Shown: one piece after another, positions 1 through 8,700 of the stretch
How positions within the stretch are numbered: the first letter of the stretch is position 1
How the letters are laid out: each line of letters begins with the position of its first letter
Source: Akkermansiaceae bacterium
Lineage (GTDB): Bacteria; Verrucomicrobiota; Verrucomicrobiia; Verrucomicrobiales; Akkermansiaceae
Reading direction: 5' to 3'
Length of the DNA stretch: 39,691 nt
Assembly: GCA_903919975.1 (NCBI GenBank)
Contig: CAIXKE010000087.1
Span: 1 to 39,691 of the forward strand
Notes under the pieces: generated by a model
The model's database searches: none
What the model was told of the DNA's origin: nothing
Seen by the model: only the letters and a program-made list of their open reading frames with translations
Translations under genes and position numbers: made by a program

Positions 1-980
1 ACGATGCCGATGGTGGGGAGTTCGTCCGGCAGTTTCACGTGGCGGTCGAAGTAGTTCACATACATCTGCATCTGGCCGAGGTCCTGATGGGTGAGCTTGT
101 CGCGCTTGAGGTCGATGAGGACGTAGCAGCGGAGCAGGCGGTTGTAGAAGACGAGATCGACGAAGAAGTGGTCGTTGTCGAAGGTGAAGCGCTTCTGGCG
201 GGCCTCGAAGAGGAAGCCCTTGCCGAGTTCTAGGAGGAAGGATTCCAGTTGGTCGATGATGGCGGATTCCAGATCCTCTTCGGAATAATGCGGGCGTTCG
301 GTGAGGTCGAGAAATTCTAACACGAGCGGGTTCTTGATGAGATCGGCGGCTTTTTCCACGACCTGCCCTTCGGTGGAGAGGCGGCGGATTTCCTCCTTGT
401 CCCGGCTGAGGGCGAGGCGTTGGTAAAGGGAACTGGCGATCTGGCGCTCCAGTTCACGGACGCTCCATTGGTTGGCGGCGGCTTCGATTTCGTAGAAGCG
501 GCGCTCGTCCGGGGAGTCGATGGTGAGGAGTTCGACGTAATGGGACCAACCGAGGGGGAAGCGGCGAATGAGATTTTCCACCGATTTGATGAGTTCCGCT
601 GCGGTCTGATGTGTGGTGGCCAATTCAACCGACGGTGTCGGTTGAATCCCGGAGGAGAGCGCCGACTTTGCCAATTCGCCCGACAGTGTCGGTTGAATTT
701 CCTCATACTCGCGGTAGAACGACCGGTAGAGCCGGAGGCGGGTGGCCGAGACTCCTTTGATGCCGAAGGGCTTCAGTCTGGATGTCAGTGTATCCATGAG
801 GCCCGCGCCATAAGCGGCCCGGTCCGCACCGTTCTGCTCATACTCGACGATGTAGCGCCCGAAGAGCCAGTTCCGAACCACAAGGGTGAGATCCACCGCA
901 CGGACGGCCTGCTTTTGCATTTCCTCGTGCGTCAGTCGGCAGAGTTCAACGAGGTGGTCGAAATTCATGGCATCGCTCAT
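1..980 (-). CDS. DUF1016 / YhcG-type PDDEXK nuclease (3' end cut by window)
   Basis: The frame is open from the ATG at 980 to the window edge, giving the first 326 residues. It has the two-part DUF1016 layout: an N-terminal helical region (about 1-92), a linker (about 93-135), and a C-terminal region beginning GWSHYVELL near 144. The nuclease core lies around 262-291, where D274 (FFVDLVF), D289 and K291 (VLIDLK) form a PDDEXK signature. DUF1016 proteins are often found in type I restriction-modification loci, and this one is translationally coupled to hsdM through the remnant upstream, with an ATGA overlap at 977-980. The linker holds two palindrome-encoded octapeptides, QPTLSGEL (96-103) and QPTPSVEL (113-120). 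The role is inferred to be a nuclease accessory to the methylase. The C-terminus is not visible. Confidence 0.85.
   Translation of the reverse strand, partial: MSDAMNFDHLVELCRLTHEEMQKQAVRAVDLTLVVRNWLFGRYIVEYEQNGADRAAYGAGLMDTLTSRLKPFGIKGVSATRLRLYRSFYREYEEIQPTLSGELAKSALSSGIQPTPSVELATTHQTAAELIKSVENLIRRFPLGWSHYVELLTIDSPDERRFYEIEAAANQWSVRELERQIASSLYQRLALSRDKEEIRRLSTEGQVVEKAADLIKNPLVLEFLDLTERPHYSEEDLESAIIDQLESFLLELGKGFLFEARQKRFTFDNDHFFVDLVFYNRLLRCYVLIDLKRDKLTHQDLGQMQMYVNYFDRHVKLPDELPTIGI
623..647. repeat. Perfect 11-bp palindrome with 3-nt loop inside the DUF1016 gene
   Basis: ATTCAACCGAC at 623-633 is the reverse complement of 637-647, with loop GGT between them. On the coding strand it encodes QPTPSVEL in the linker of the DUF1016 protein. 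It has the same codon phase as the four other palindromes nearby. Confidence 0.9.
673..699. repeat. Imperfect 12-bp palindrome with 3-nt loop inside the DUF1016 gene
   Basis: The arms are 673-684 and 688-699 around loop AGT. Ten of twelve positions pair and one more can form a G-T wobble. The coding strand reads QPTLSGEL. It is a diverged sister of the palindrome at 623-647. Confidence 0.85.
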
Positions 981-1048
981 AGCGGTTTACCTCCTTCCAG
1001 ATCGTGGGGCTTGGTGAGCAGTGTGGCGATGTGGAACCAGGGTAATTG

Positions 1049-1065
1049 GTCAGACAGTGCCTGAC
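1049..1065. repeat. Short palindrome with 3-nt loop in the DUF1016 remnant
   Basis: The arms GTCAGAC (1049-1055) and GCCTGAC (1059-1065) pair with one mismatch around loop AGT. The unit encodes SQALSDQL on the minus strand, in the same codon phase as the others. Confidence 0.75.
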
Positions 1066-1081
1066 TTATTGGGGCGGTGGG

Positions 1082-1110
1082 CAATTGGTCAGCAGATTGC
1101 TGACCAATTG
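1082..1110. repeat. Perfect 13-bp palindrome with 3-nt loop in the DUF1016 remnant
   Basis: CAATTGGTCAGCA (1082-1094) and its exact reverse complement (1098-1110) flank loop GAT. The coding strand gives GQQSADQL. This is the strongest hairpin in the window. Confidence 0.92.
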
Positions 1111-1125
1111 GCAGGGGTAGGATCC

Positions 1126-1144
1126 GGGCAGCAGATTGCTGCCC
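1126..1144. repeat. Perfect 8-bp palindrome with 3-nt loop in the DUF1016 remnant
   Basis: GGGCAGCA (1126-1133) and TGCTGCCC (1137-1144) flank loop GAT. The coding strand gives GQQSAARI. It shares the core and loop of the palindrome at 1082-1110. Confidence 0.88.
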
Positions 1145-1212
1145 ACCTTGGATGCGGGATTTCAAGCTGGCGAGCCAGTCGGCGTAATCGGCGGGGAGTG
1201 GGAGTGCGGGTT

Positions 1213-3621
1213 TCATGCGTGCACCCCCATTTTCGCCAAATGGGCCGCGACTTTGGCGGCGAGTTGCTCCACCTCATCGACGATCTGCGGGAGCGGGGCG
1301 GCGTATCGGTCGGCGAGCAGGCGGATGCGGCTGGTGAGGGTCTGGGAGACGCGGTCCAACTCGCCCTGGATGGCGGCGGCGAGGGTGCTGAGCCATTTGT
1401 CGTCCACGACGAGGGTCTGAATCTCGGCCTCGGTGAGCTGCGGGTATTTCTTGTAGGCGAGCAGGTCGAGCGCGGTCTCGGCCTCGCGGATGCCTTTTTT
1501 GAGCTCGGCTTCCTCAGCGCTGAGCTGGAGCCATTGCTTGAGGACGGCGATTTCCTCCTTCGCGTCCTTGTCGCTCTTGATCTCCTTGAGCCGGGCGTTG
1601 ACCTCGGCCTTGTTGATCTTGTCCAAGGCTCCGAGGAAGCCGTCTTCGCCGCCGTGTTCTTCTTCCAGTTCGGCGAGGGTGGCGGTGGTGCCTTCGAGAT
1701 CGGCGCTGGCGGCGTCGATGTCCGCTTGCTCGGCTGCAAAATAGCGGGCGACGATGAGGGGCTTGGGCACGAGGTCGCAGGTCCAGCCTTTGTCCTTGGT
1801 CTTGCCCTTCTTGTCAGTCTCCAGGATGCGGGAGGTTTTCGCCACCCAGCCGTCGGCGGCGATGAGGTAGCAGTCGTCCTGCATGGTGGCGGACCAGTAG
1901 TCCATGAGATGCTGATAGACGGCGTAGGGGTCGATGAGCAGCTGGCTTTCCGCATGATGCAGGAGGTTTTCCGAGAGGTCGCGGATGACTTCCTTGGGCA
2001 GGCAGTCGAGCTGGATGGTTCTCAGGCTAACGGAGGCTTTTTTACGCCACTTTTTGAAATGCGTCTCCAGCCCGGCGATGAAGCCGGCGAACTGGGGGTG
2101 GTCGTGGATCAGCGGCTTGATCTCGGCGGCCGGGGTGCGGAGTGCGGCGTAACCGGCGCGGGAAGGCTTGAAGAGGGCGGCACGGAGTTCGGGGCAGATG
2201 TCCCAATAATCATGCAGGGCGTCGATGTCGCGGTTGGGGATGCCGCCGAGGAGGTGGCCGCCGATGTCCTGGATGTCCTCGGCCTCCTGGGTGTCGATGT
2301 AGCGGGGCAGGTTGAGATTGAAGTCGTTTTTCTCGATCTCGTTCAGCGGGACGAGACGGGAGTAGCCGGCGTGTTCCTCGGCATTGGTGAAGACATCGAC
2401 GATCTGGTGGAGGTCGCGCTCGCGGAGGCGGTTCTTGTTGCCGTCCTTGATGAAGCCCTTGGAGGCGTCGATCATGAAAATGCCCTTGCGGGCGGTGGCG
2501 TTCTCCTTGTCGAGGACGAGGATGCAGGCGGGGATGCCGGTGCCGTAGAAGAGGTTGGCGGGCAGGCCGATGATGCCCTTGAGGATGCCGGAGCGGACGA
2601 GGTTTCTGCGGATGACGGCCTCAGCATTTCCCCGGAAGAGAACGCCGTGGGGAAGGATGCAGGCACCTTTCCCCGTGTTCTTCATCGAGCGGATGATGTG
2701 GAGCAGGAAGGCGTAGTCGCCCTGCTTGGCGGGCGGCTCGCCCCACTCGAAGCGCTGGTAGGGGTCGTTGGACGGCGTGAGGCCGGTGCTCCACGTCTTG
2801 ACCGAGAAAGGCGGATTGGCGACGACGAGGTCGTAGGTGCGGAGTTTCTCGCCATCCTTGAACTTGGGATCGGAGAGGGTGTTTCCCGTCAGGATGTTGG
2901 CGGTGGGGAAATCGTGGAGGATCATGTTCATGCGGGCCAAGCCGGCGGTGGTCATGTCCATTTCCTGGCCTTCCAGGGTGATGTGCTTGCCGGCCTCCTC
3001 GGCCACTTTCAGCAACAGGGAGCCCGAGCCGCAGGTGGGATCGTAGGCGGTGGTGCTGGCCTTGGTGTTCTGCGGGGTGATGCCGAGCACCTTGGCCATG
3101 ATCCGGCTGATCTCGGATGGGGTGTAGAACTGGCCCTTGCTCTTGCCGCTCTCGGTGGCGAAGTGCCGCATGAGATACTCGTAGGCGTCGCCGAGGATGT
3201 CGTCGTTGTCGGCGCGGTTCTTCGAGAAATCGAGTTCCGGCTTCTGGAAGATAGCGACCAGGTTGGAGAGCCGCTCGACCATGGCATTGCCCTCGCCGAG
3301 TTTGTTGGGGTCGTTGAAGTCCGGGAAGTCGCTCTTGGACAGGCGGGAGTTCGCCTCGACGAGTGGCTGGATGATGTTCTTGTTGATCTTGTCGCCGATG
3401 TCGGGTTTGCCCTTTAGGGCGATCATGTCCTTGAAGCTCGCGCCCTTGGGGATGGTCACCGGCGGTGCCATGTCATCGGAGTCGCCGTATTTGTCGGAAA
3501 CGTATTTGATGAAGAGCATGAACAGGACGTAGTCCTTGTATTGCGAGGCATCCATGGCACCGCGCAGTTCGTCACAGGAGGCCCAGAGGGAGGAGTAGAG
3601 GTCGGATTTCTTGATGGCCAT
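1213..3621 (-). CDS. hsdM: Type I restriction-modification DNA methyltransferase subunit M
   Basis: This 802-residue protein is an N6-adenine methyltransferase of the type I family. An N-terminal HsdM helical domain (about 8-150) precedes the catalytic domain. The SAM-binding motif DPTCGSGS is at 194-201 and the catalytic NPPF at 269-272. HsdM is usually about 500-550 residues. The extra C-terminal 250 or so are charged and helical, with a predicted coiled coil near 650-730, as in the long HsdM subclass. In type I systems HsdM acts with the specificity subunit HsdS and the nuclease HsdR. Neither is visible here and both may lie beyond the left edge. The gene heads an operon with ATGA overlaps into the DUF1016 remnant and nuclease. 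The start at 3621 gives the typical MAIKKSDLYSSLW beginning. Confidence 0.95.
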   Translation of the reverse strand: MAIKKSDLYSSLWASCDELRGAMDASQYKDYVLFMLFIKYVSDKYGDSDDMAPPVTIPKGASFKDMIALKGKPDIGDKINKNIIQPLVEANSRLSKSDFPDFNDPNKLGEGNAMVERLSNLVAIFQKPELDFSKNRADNDDILGDAYEYLMRHFATESGKSKGQFYTPSEISRIMAKVLGITPQNTKASTTAYDPTCGSGSLLLKVAEEAGKHITLEGQEMDMTTAGLARMNMILHDFPTANILTGNTLSDPKFKDGEKLRTYDLVVANPPFSVKTWSTGLTPSNDPYQRFEWGEPPAKQGDYAFLLHIIRSMKNTGKGACILPHGVLFRGNAEAVIRRNLVRSGILKGIIGLPANLFYGTGIPACILVLDKENATARKGIFMIDASKGFIKDGNKNRLRERDLHQIVDVFTNAEEHAGYSRLVPLNEIEKNDFNLNLPRYIDTQEAEDIQDIGGHLLGGIPNRDIDALHDYWDICPELRAALFKPSRAGYAALRTPAAEIKPLIHDHPQFAGFIAGLETHFKKWRKKASVSLRTIQLDCLPKEVIRDLSENLLHHAESQLLIDPYAVYQHLMDYWSATMQDDCYLIAADGWVAKTSRILETDKKGKTKDKGWTCDLVPKPLIVARYFAAEQADIDAASADLEGTTATLAELEEEHGGEDGFLGALDKINKAEVNARLKEIKSDKDAKEEIAVLKQWLQLSAEEAELKKGIREAETALDLLAYKKYPQLTEAEIQTLVVDDKWLSTLAAAIQGELDRVSQTLTSRIRLLADRYAAPLPQIVDEVEQLAAKVAAHLAKMGVHA

Positions 3622-3850
3622 GTGGATTTACTGGAAAGTTTGCGGGACCGTGTGGGACAAATGCAGGGGCATCCTCGAGATTTTCAGAGAAAGAATAATC
3701 TTGCTCATGTTTGAGGCCATTGGATCCTAACGGACGCCGATGGGGAAGCTTGGATGTCAGATCGGGCGGAATAATTGCGTGATTGACTGCGGGATGTGAA
3801 GTAAGCGGTTTTCTAGTTCGATTTCCTCTTCGCATCAGCTAGATTTTGGC
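3622..3850. other. Intergenic region upstream of hsdM
   Basis: This is a divergent spacer between hsdM (minus) and the broken gene at 3851 (plus). It must hold the promoters of both. I see no clear sigma-70 pair, RNA gene or coding remnant in it. Confidence 0.5.
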
Positions 3851-4427
3851 ATGCGCGCTCTCCTTCTTTGCCGAGAACGACTCACCCGTCTGCTCTCTGT
3901 TTTGGAACGCGAGGGCGGATCTTGTTCGCTGCGTCGGTTGTGGCGGAATTTTTCCATTTGGGGTTGGGAGGTCGAACAGGCGGAGGAAGCAGAACATAAA
4001 CCACATGTCGGGCGTCCGTCGCTAGTCGCCGCTAGTCGCCGCGAAACTTAGCAAAAACCATTCCGCGAAACTACTGCCTAGGCGTCGCTTAATACCCACT
4101 GAAATGAGTAGCCGTCACTGGCGATTTGCACTTGAACTAGCCTCGGTGAGGCCGACACGAGGTTGCTTTGGATTTAGCCTCTCCACTGCCACCCGCGCCT
4201 ACGTGATCGCGTTTCCGCAAGCGAGGAGCTGGGCGGGTGCCGCTGCGAGCGCTAGCCGTCTGCTAAAGAAACTGATAATCCGTGCGGCAAAGCATTGGTT
4301 TTTCTCGACCAACCTCGGAACATACAACGAAGAAATGCCCAAGCCACCGATTGCCATCTTGACCCGCCTCGCGGAATTGAGGGCGCAGCAGGAACGAACT
4401 CGATGGACCCGTATCGACCGCGATTGA
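3851..4427 (+). pseudogene. Unknown ~188-codon gene frameshifted by a 10-bp tandem duplication
   Basis: One frame runs from the ATG at 3851 to a stop at 4049-4051, and another is open from 4041 to 4427. They are joined at two tandem copies of GCTAGTCGCC (4021-4040). Removing one copy fuses them into a single frame of about 188 codons with no stop, strong internal evidence that this was one gene. The N-terminal half (LLSVLEREGG to WGWEVEQAEE, then KPHVGRPS) looks like a small winged-helix-type module. The C-terminal half contains AYVIAFPQARSWAGAAASASRL split across helices, which recalls the helix-turn-helix region of phage terminase small subunits. I do not recognise the family and assign no function. 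It lies between hsdM and the ssrA 3' end, so it may be cargo of an integrated element. Confidence 0.6.
4021..4040. repeat. 10-bp tandem duplication (GCTAGTCGCC x2)
   Basis: Two exact adjacent copies occur at 4021-4030 and 4031-4040. Because 10 is not a multiple of 3, the second copy shifts the frame of the surrounding gene. One copy would restore it. Confidence 0.95.
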
Positions 4428-4467
4428 GAGAGCCTTGTATCAGTTCAAAATCCACTCGTCCGCGTGT

Positions 4468-4489
4468 GGTATAAGCACAGGTATAAGCA
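4468..4489. repeat. Two direct copies of GGTATAAGCA, 12-bp period, next to the tmRNA 3' end
   Basis: The copies are at 4468-4477 and 4480-4489, about 35 bp beyond the ssrA 3' terminus. Their function is unknown. Closely spaced direct repeats beside an attachment site can be integrase arm sites, but that is only a suggestion here. The rest of 4428-4524 shows nothing recognisable. Confidence 0.6.
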
Positions 4490-4524
4490 GGGCAATTTTC
4501 AAACGTAACTCATTGAAAATCAAA

Positions 4525-4884
4525 TGGTGGAGGCGAGGGGAGTCGAACCCCTGTCCGGGACGCCGTCAACGATGGTATCTACACGTTTAGCAGGCGGTCT
4601 GGAGTTTCGGAGTGACTGGGCCCGCATGCGGCGTTGCCATTCCTAGGAACCTGTTTGATCTCGGAACGAGGCCCGGTTACCCGACATCGATCCCAGCCTG
4701 CTAGGTTGTCGCCATCCCCCTCAGCAGGTGTCGGGGTTCTGACGTTGACTGTCAATTAAGCAGCCAATGCGAGCTCGTTAGAGTCTGCATTTATTTGTTT
4801 TGAGCGGCTTTTTAAGGAGGCCAACCGATCAACCTCCACGTGCAACCAGCATATCAGACATTCCGTCGAAACCAGAACGCCCCC
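4525..4884 (-). ncRNA. ssrA: Transfer-messenger RNA (tmRNA)
   Basis: This one-piece tmRNA of about 360 nt rescues stalled ribosomes. The 5' end GGGGGCG (4884 downward) pairs with CGCCTCC just before the encoded CCA (4525-4527), forming the tRNA-like acceptor stem. The 5' part also carries GGTTTCGACGG, and the 3' part has the T-arm GGGGTTCGACTCCCC. The tag frame occupies 4759-4788 and reads ADSNELALAA followed by TAA, with the usual ALAA-type degradation end. The tag is therefore (A)ADSNELALAA. The 3' end of ssrA is a frequent integration site for genomic islands, and the hsdM block lies directly on that side. The boundaries come from the acceptor stem and should be close to exact. Confidence 0.95.
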
Positions 4885-4964
4885 ATTTGCTGAACGGGTT
4901 GAACATGCGGTGGATTTGAAAATTTTCAAATGGAATCTCAGATATTGTCGGCCAGAGAGCGGAT

Positions 4965-5585
4965 TTACGGGGCTTCGTGGGCCAAGGGGGCGGTGATCGG
5001 CGGGACGAGCGGAGTGATGATGCCGTTGTCGAGGCGGTAGATCCAGCTGTGGATGCTGATTTCCTGGCCGCGGTCCCAAGCGTCTTCGAGAATCGTGGTG
5101 CGGGCGACGTGGCGGGCTTGGGCGAGGACATTGAGCTCGCAGAGGCGATCTACGGCGGCATCGGGTGAGAGTTCGGCGAGTTCCGCGTGGTGGGTGCGGC
5201 GGAGGGCGCGGATGCTGGAGAGCCAGTTATCGATCATGCCGTGGCGGAAGTTTTCGGCAGCGGCTTTTACGCCGCCGCAGCCGTAGTGGCCGCAGATGAT
5301 GACGTGGCGGATTTTGAGGACATCCACGGCATATTGTACGACGGTAAGGAGGTTGAAATCGGTTTCGACGACGACGTTGGCGACGTTGCGGTGGACGAAA
5401 ACCTCACCGGGCGCGAGGCCGGTGATCTGGTTGGCGGGCACGCGGCTGTCCGAACAACCAATCCAGAGGTATTGGGGGCTCTGTTGGTCGGCGAGTTTGC
5501 TGAAAAACTCTGGATCGTTGGCGTGGACATTGGCGGCCCACTGGCGGTTGCGTTGGAGGAGGTGAGTCAGGTCGTCGGTGGCCAT
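4965..5585 (-). CDS. can: Beta-class carbonic anhydrase
   Basis: This 206-residue enzyme interconverts CO2 and bicarbonate in the cytoplasm. The zinc ligands C44 (CSDSR), H100 and C103 (HYGC) are present, as are the Asp46-Arg48 dyad and the following GGVKAA segment. The length is normal for the bacterial beta class. The start at 5585 gives the standard N-terminus with the aromatic-rich helix (LLQRNRQWAANV). It is transcribed toward ssrA and diverges from hrpA across about 130 bp. No regulatory site is evident. The symbol is by family only. Confidence 0.95.
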   Translation of the reverse strand: MATDDLTHLLQRNRQWAANVHANDPEFFSKLADQQSPQYLWIGCSDSRVPANQITGLAPGEVFVHRNVANVVVETDFNLLTVVQYAVDVLKIRHVIICGHYGCGGVKAAAENFRHGMIDNWLSSIRALRRTHHAELAELSPDAAVDRLCELNVLAQARHVARTTILEDAWDRGQEISIHSWIYRLDNGIITPLVPPITAPLAHEAP

Positions 5586-5714
5586 GTGTGGAATTGATCC
5601 AAGCGGGATTCCAGAGTTTCGTCCACCATGCGTTTTTCAGAATCAGGGTGGCGGTGATTTTTGAAATCCACGATTGCCAGTTTCAGGCTCACGGCGAACG
5701 CTTGGCGTCCCGAA

Positions 5715-8700
5715 ATGACGGATTTCTCCGGAAACTGGAATTACCCCAAGGAACTGCCGGTCGTCGAACACCGGGAGGAGATTCTTGCCGCCCTGACGGC
5801 GCACCAGATCGTGGTGGTGGTCAGTGACACGGGTTCGGGGAAAACCACTCAATTGCCCAAAATGGTGGCTGAGGCGATGGGGCCGGAGGGAGGACGCGTG
5901 GGTTGCACTCAACCGCGGCGGATCGCGGCGGCCAGTGTGGCGAAACGTGTGGCGGAAGAACTCAAAGTGCCGCTTGGGGGGTATGTCGGTTATCAAGTGC
6001 GCTTTGAGGACCAGACCACGCGTGCGACACGGATCAAGTTCATGACGGACGGAATCCTGCTGGCCGAGACGCAGGGCGATCCGGAACTGCGCCAATACCA
6101 AGTGTTGATTCTGGATGAGGCGCATGAACGCTCGCTGAATATTGATTTCTTGTTAGGATATTTGAAACGCCTGCTGGTGAAGCGGCAGGATCTGCGATTG
6201 GTGATATCATCGGCCACGCTGGATGCGGGTTCGTTTGCGGCGTTTTTCGGGGCGGAGGGGAGGCCGGTGCCGGTGATTGAGGCTCCCGGACGAATGTTTC
6301 CTGTGGCGGAGTTTTTCCTGCCGCCGCACGACGATGAGGATTTGCCGCAGCACGTTGCGCGCGCGGTGGATTGGTTAGGCGGCGTGGAACCGCGCGGCGA
6401 TGTGTTGGTTTTTTTGCCTGGCGAGCGGGAAATCCGTGAGTGCGCGGATGTGTTGGACGGTCGGCGTTACCCTGGAACTGAAGTGCTTCCGTTATTTGCG
6501 AGGCTGGGTCTTGGCGATCAACAACGGGTTTTTAATCCGGGAAACCAGCGCCGCTTGATCTTGGCGACCAATGTCGCGGAGACTTCGCTCACCATTCCGC
6601 GTATCGCTTGCGTGATTGATTCAGGAGTGGCGCGGGTGAATCGCTGGGCACCGGGAAAAGGCGTGCAGCGCTTGCAAATCGAGCCGGTGAGCCAGGCGAG
6701 TGCGCGTCAGCGTAAGGGGCGATGCGGACGTGTTCGGGATGGGGTTTGCGTCCGGTTGTTTGATGAATCCGAGATGGAAGAGCGCCCGGCGTTCACTGAT
6801 CCGGAAATCCGCCGCAGTTCGCTGGCCGGAGTGATTTTACGGATGAAGGCGCTGGGTTTGCCGGAAATCGAGGAGTTTCCCTTTCTGGATCCGCCATCGC
6901 CCAAGGCCGTATCCGAGGGATACCGGACCTTGCGTGAAGTCGGGGCGCTGGATCGGGATAAGAAACTAACCGACTTTGGCCGACGCATCGCGCGCCTGCC
7001 CGTTGACCCGCGGCTCGGGCGGATGTTGATCGAGGCGCGGAAGGAGCAATGTTTGAATGAGATGCTGCCGATCATCGCCGCGTTGGAATCTAACGATCCG
7101 CGTGAGCGCCCTGCGGAGAAGACTCGCGAGGCGGACGCGGCGCATGCGCGATGGAAGGATTCCGACAGTGATTTTATCAGCCTGCTGCGGCTGTGGCGCG
7201 AGGTTTCGAAATTCCGCGACGAGCGGGGTCGGTGGAAGCGCAATGCGTTGCGGAAATTCTGTGGCGGTGCATTTTTGAATGCCCGCCGTGTGATGGAGTG
7301 GGCGAATGTGGCGGATGAACTCGCTGATTTGTTAGAAAGAGAGTGGAAGGTGAAGCTTTCGCTTCTTGAAGGTGGGGAAGTGTTTCCCTACACTGCGATT
7401 CACCGTTGTCTGATCGCCGGGGTGCCGCGGCAGTTTGGCTTGTGGGATCGGGAGAATAAGGCTTATCGCAGTGCGGCGGGCGGTTTTTACGCGGTGTTTC
7501 CTGGCTCGGGTTTGTTCAGTCTGCCGAAGCGTCACGAGTGGGTAGTGGCGATGGAGTTGGTGGAAACCACGCGTCTCTGGGCGAGGCGGGTGGCGAGGAT
7601 TGATCCCGCGTGGATCGAACAAGTCGCTCCGCACCTTTGCCGGAGCAAGTTCGGGGATGCGCATTGGGACGAGAAGCAGGGCGCGGTATATGGCAAGGAA
7701 ACCGTGACTTGCGGTGGGATTCCGATCATCACGGGTCGCCGCGTGCATTACGGTAGGGTGGACCCGAAGACCGCGCATGCGGTGTTTCTTCGTGAAGGAT
7801 TGTTAGCGGGCGGCATGCGCAAGCGGTGTCGGTTTCTGGATCATCTCAGCGACATGCGGGGTGAGATCGAGGGTGTGGAGCAAAAACTCCGTCGGCCGGG
7901 TGGCTTGTGGAGCGATGAGGCGGTGCTGCGGTTTTTTGAAGCACGCATCCCGCAGGATATCCACACGGCGGATGCTTTCCACAAATGGTTGGCGGAAAAT
8001 GAGGAGCGGCTGATGCTGACGCTTAGTGATGTTTTGGATGAGGATTTAGAGGATTTGGAATTGGATCTTTTTCCTGACACGCTCAGCCATGAGGGCGAGG
8101 AATATCAGTTATACTATCGGGCGCAACAAGACGCGCGTGACGATGGGGTGACACTTGGGGTGCATGTGGATCAATTGCCGAAATTGCACACATGGCTGCC
8201 TAGTTGGGGTGTCGATGGAAATTTGCGCGAACGGGCTGAGATTTTGCTGCGTTCGCTGCCGAAAGATTTTCGCCGCATCTGTCAACCGATCGGTTCGGTG
8301 GCGGCAAGTTTTGCCGAGATGTGGTGCTATGCGCCGAAGGAGCGACCGATTGATCAGGCGCTTGCCGAACACGTCCGTGAGCAGACCGGTGCGCGCATCC
8401 CGGTCGCGGAATTCGATCCGGCGAAACTCCCGGCCCACCTTGTTACAAAAGTTTGGGTTTGTGATGATGATGGTGAGGAGTTGGCGTTGGGCGAGGATGT
8501 GGCGGCGTTGAAACTTCAACTTGCCGAGCGAATGCAGGCGCGCTTCGAGGCGGCGGCCAATGCCGATGTCGAGCGCACGGGCATTCGCATCTGGGATGGT
8601 GTGGCGCTTCCCGAGCGAGTGGAAACCCCGGGCGGGCCCGCGTTTCCCGCGCTGGTGGATGAGGGGCAAAGCGTCGGCGTGCGAGCCTTCAGTGACGCCG

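Larger units (their letters stand above)
977..1216 (-). pseudogene. Collapsed remnant of a second DUF1016 protein, 79 codons
   Basis: The open frame starts at 1216, overlapping the hsdM stop as ATGA, and ends overlapping the start of the next gene as ATGA. Residues 10-29 (DYADWLASLKSRI and onward) resemble the extreme N-terminus of DUF1016 proteins. Residues 58-69 (LPWFHIATLLTK) resemble the conserved motif that opens the family's second half. The intervening domain and the whole nuclease domain are missing. The join consists of three palindrome-encoded octapeptides starting at residues 25, 38 and 51, exactly 13 residues apart. I read it as an internally deleted relic that may still be translated to keep coupling between hsdM and the nuclease gene. 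The family assignment rests on recalled motifs and needs a profile search. Confidence 0.55.

Noticed and set aside
1021..3417. Plus-strand open frame of almost 800 codons
   Set aside because: It lies antisense to hsdM, whose methyltransferase motifs are unmistakable. The antisense translation is Gly/Val/Asp/Glu-rich with no domain, as expected for a mirror frame in GC-rich DNA.
4525..4600. Separate tRNA gene suggested by the GGTTCGACTCC T-arm and CCA end
   Set aside because: There is no anticodon arm at the right distance. The 5' partner of the acceptor stem is 360 nt away, as in tmRNA.
4756..5079. Minus-strand open frame ending in the ADSNELALAA tag
   Set aside because: The sequence is the tmRNA; only the tag portion is translated, from the resume codon.
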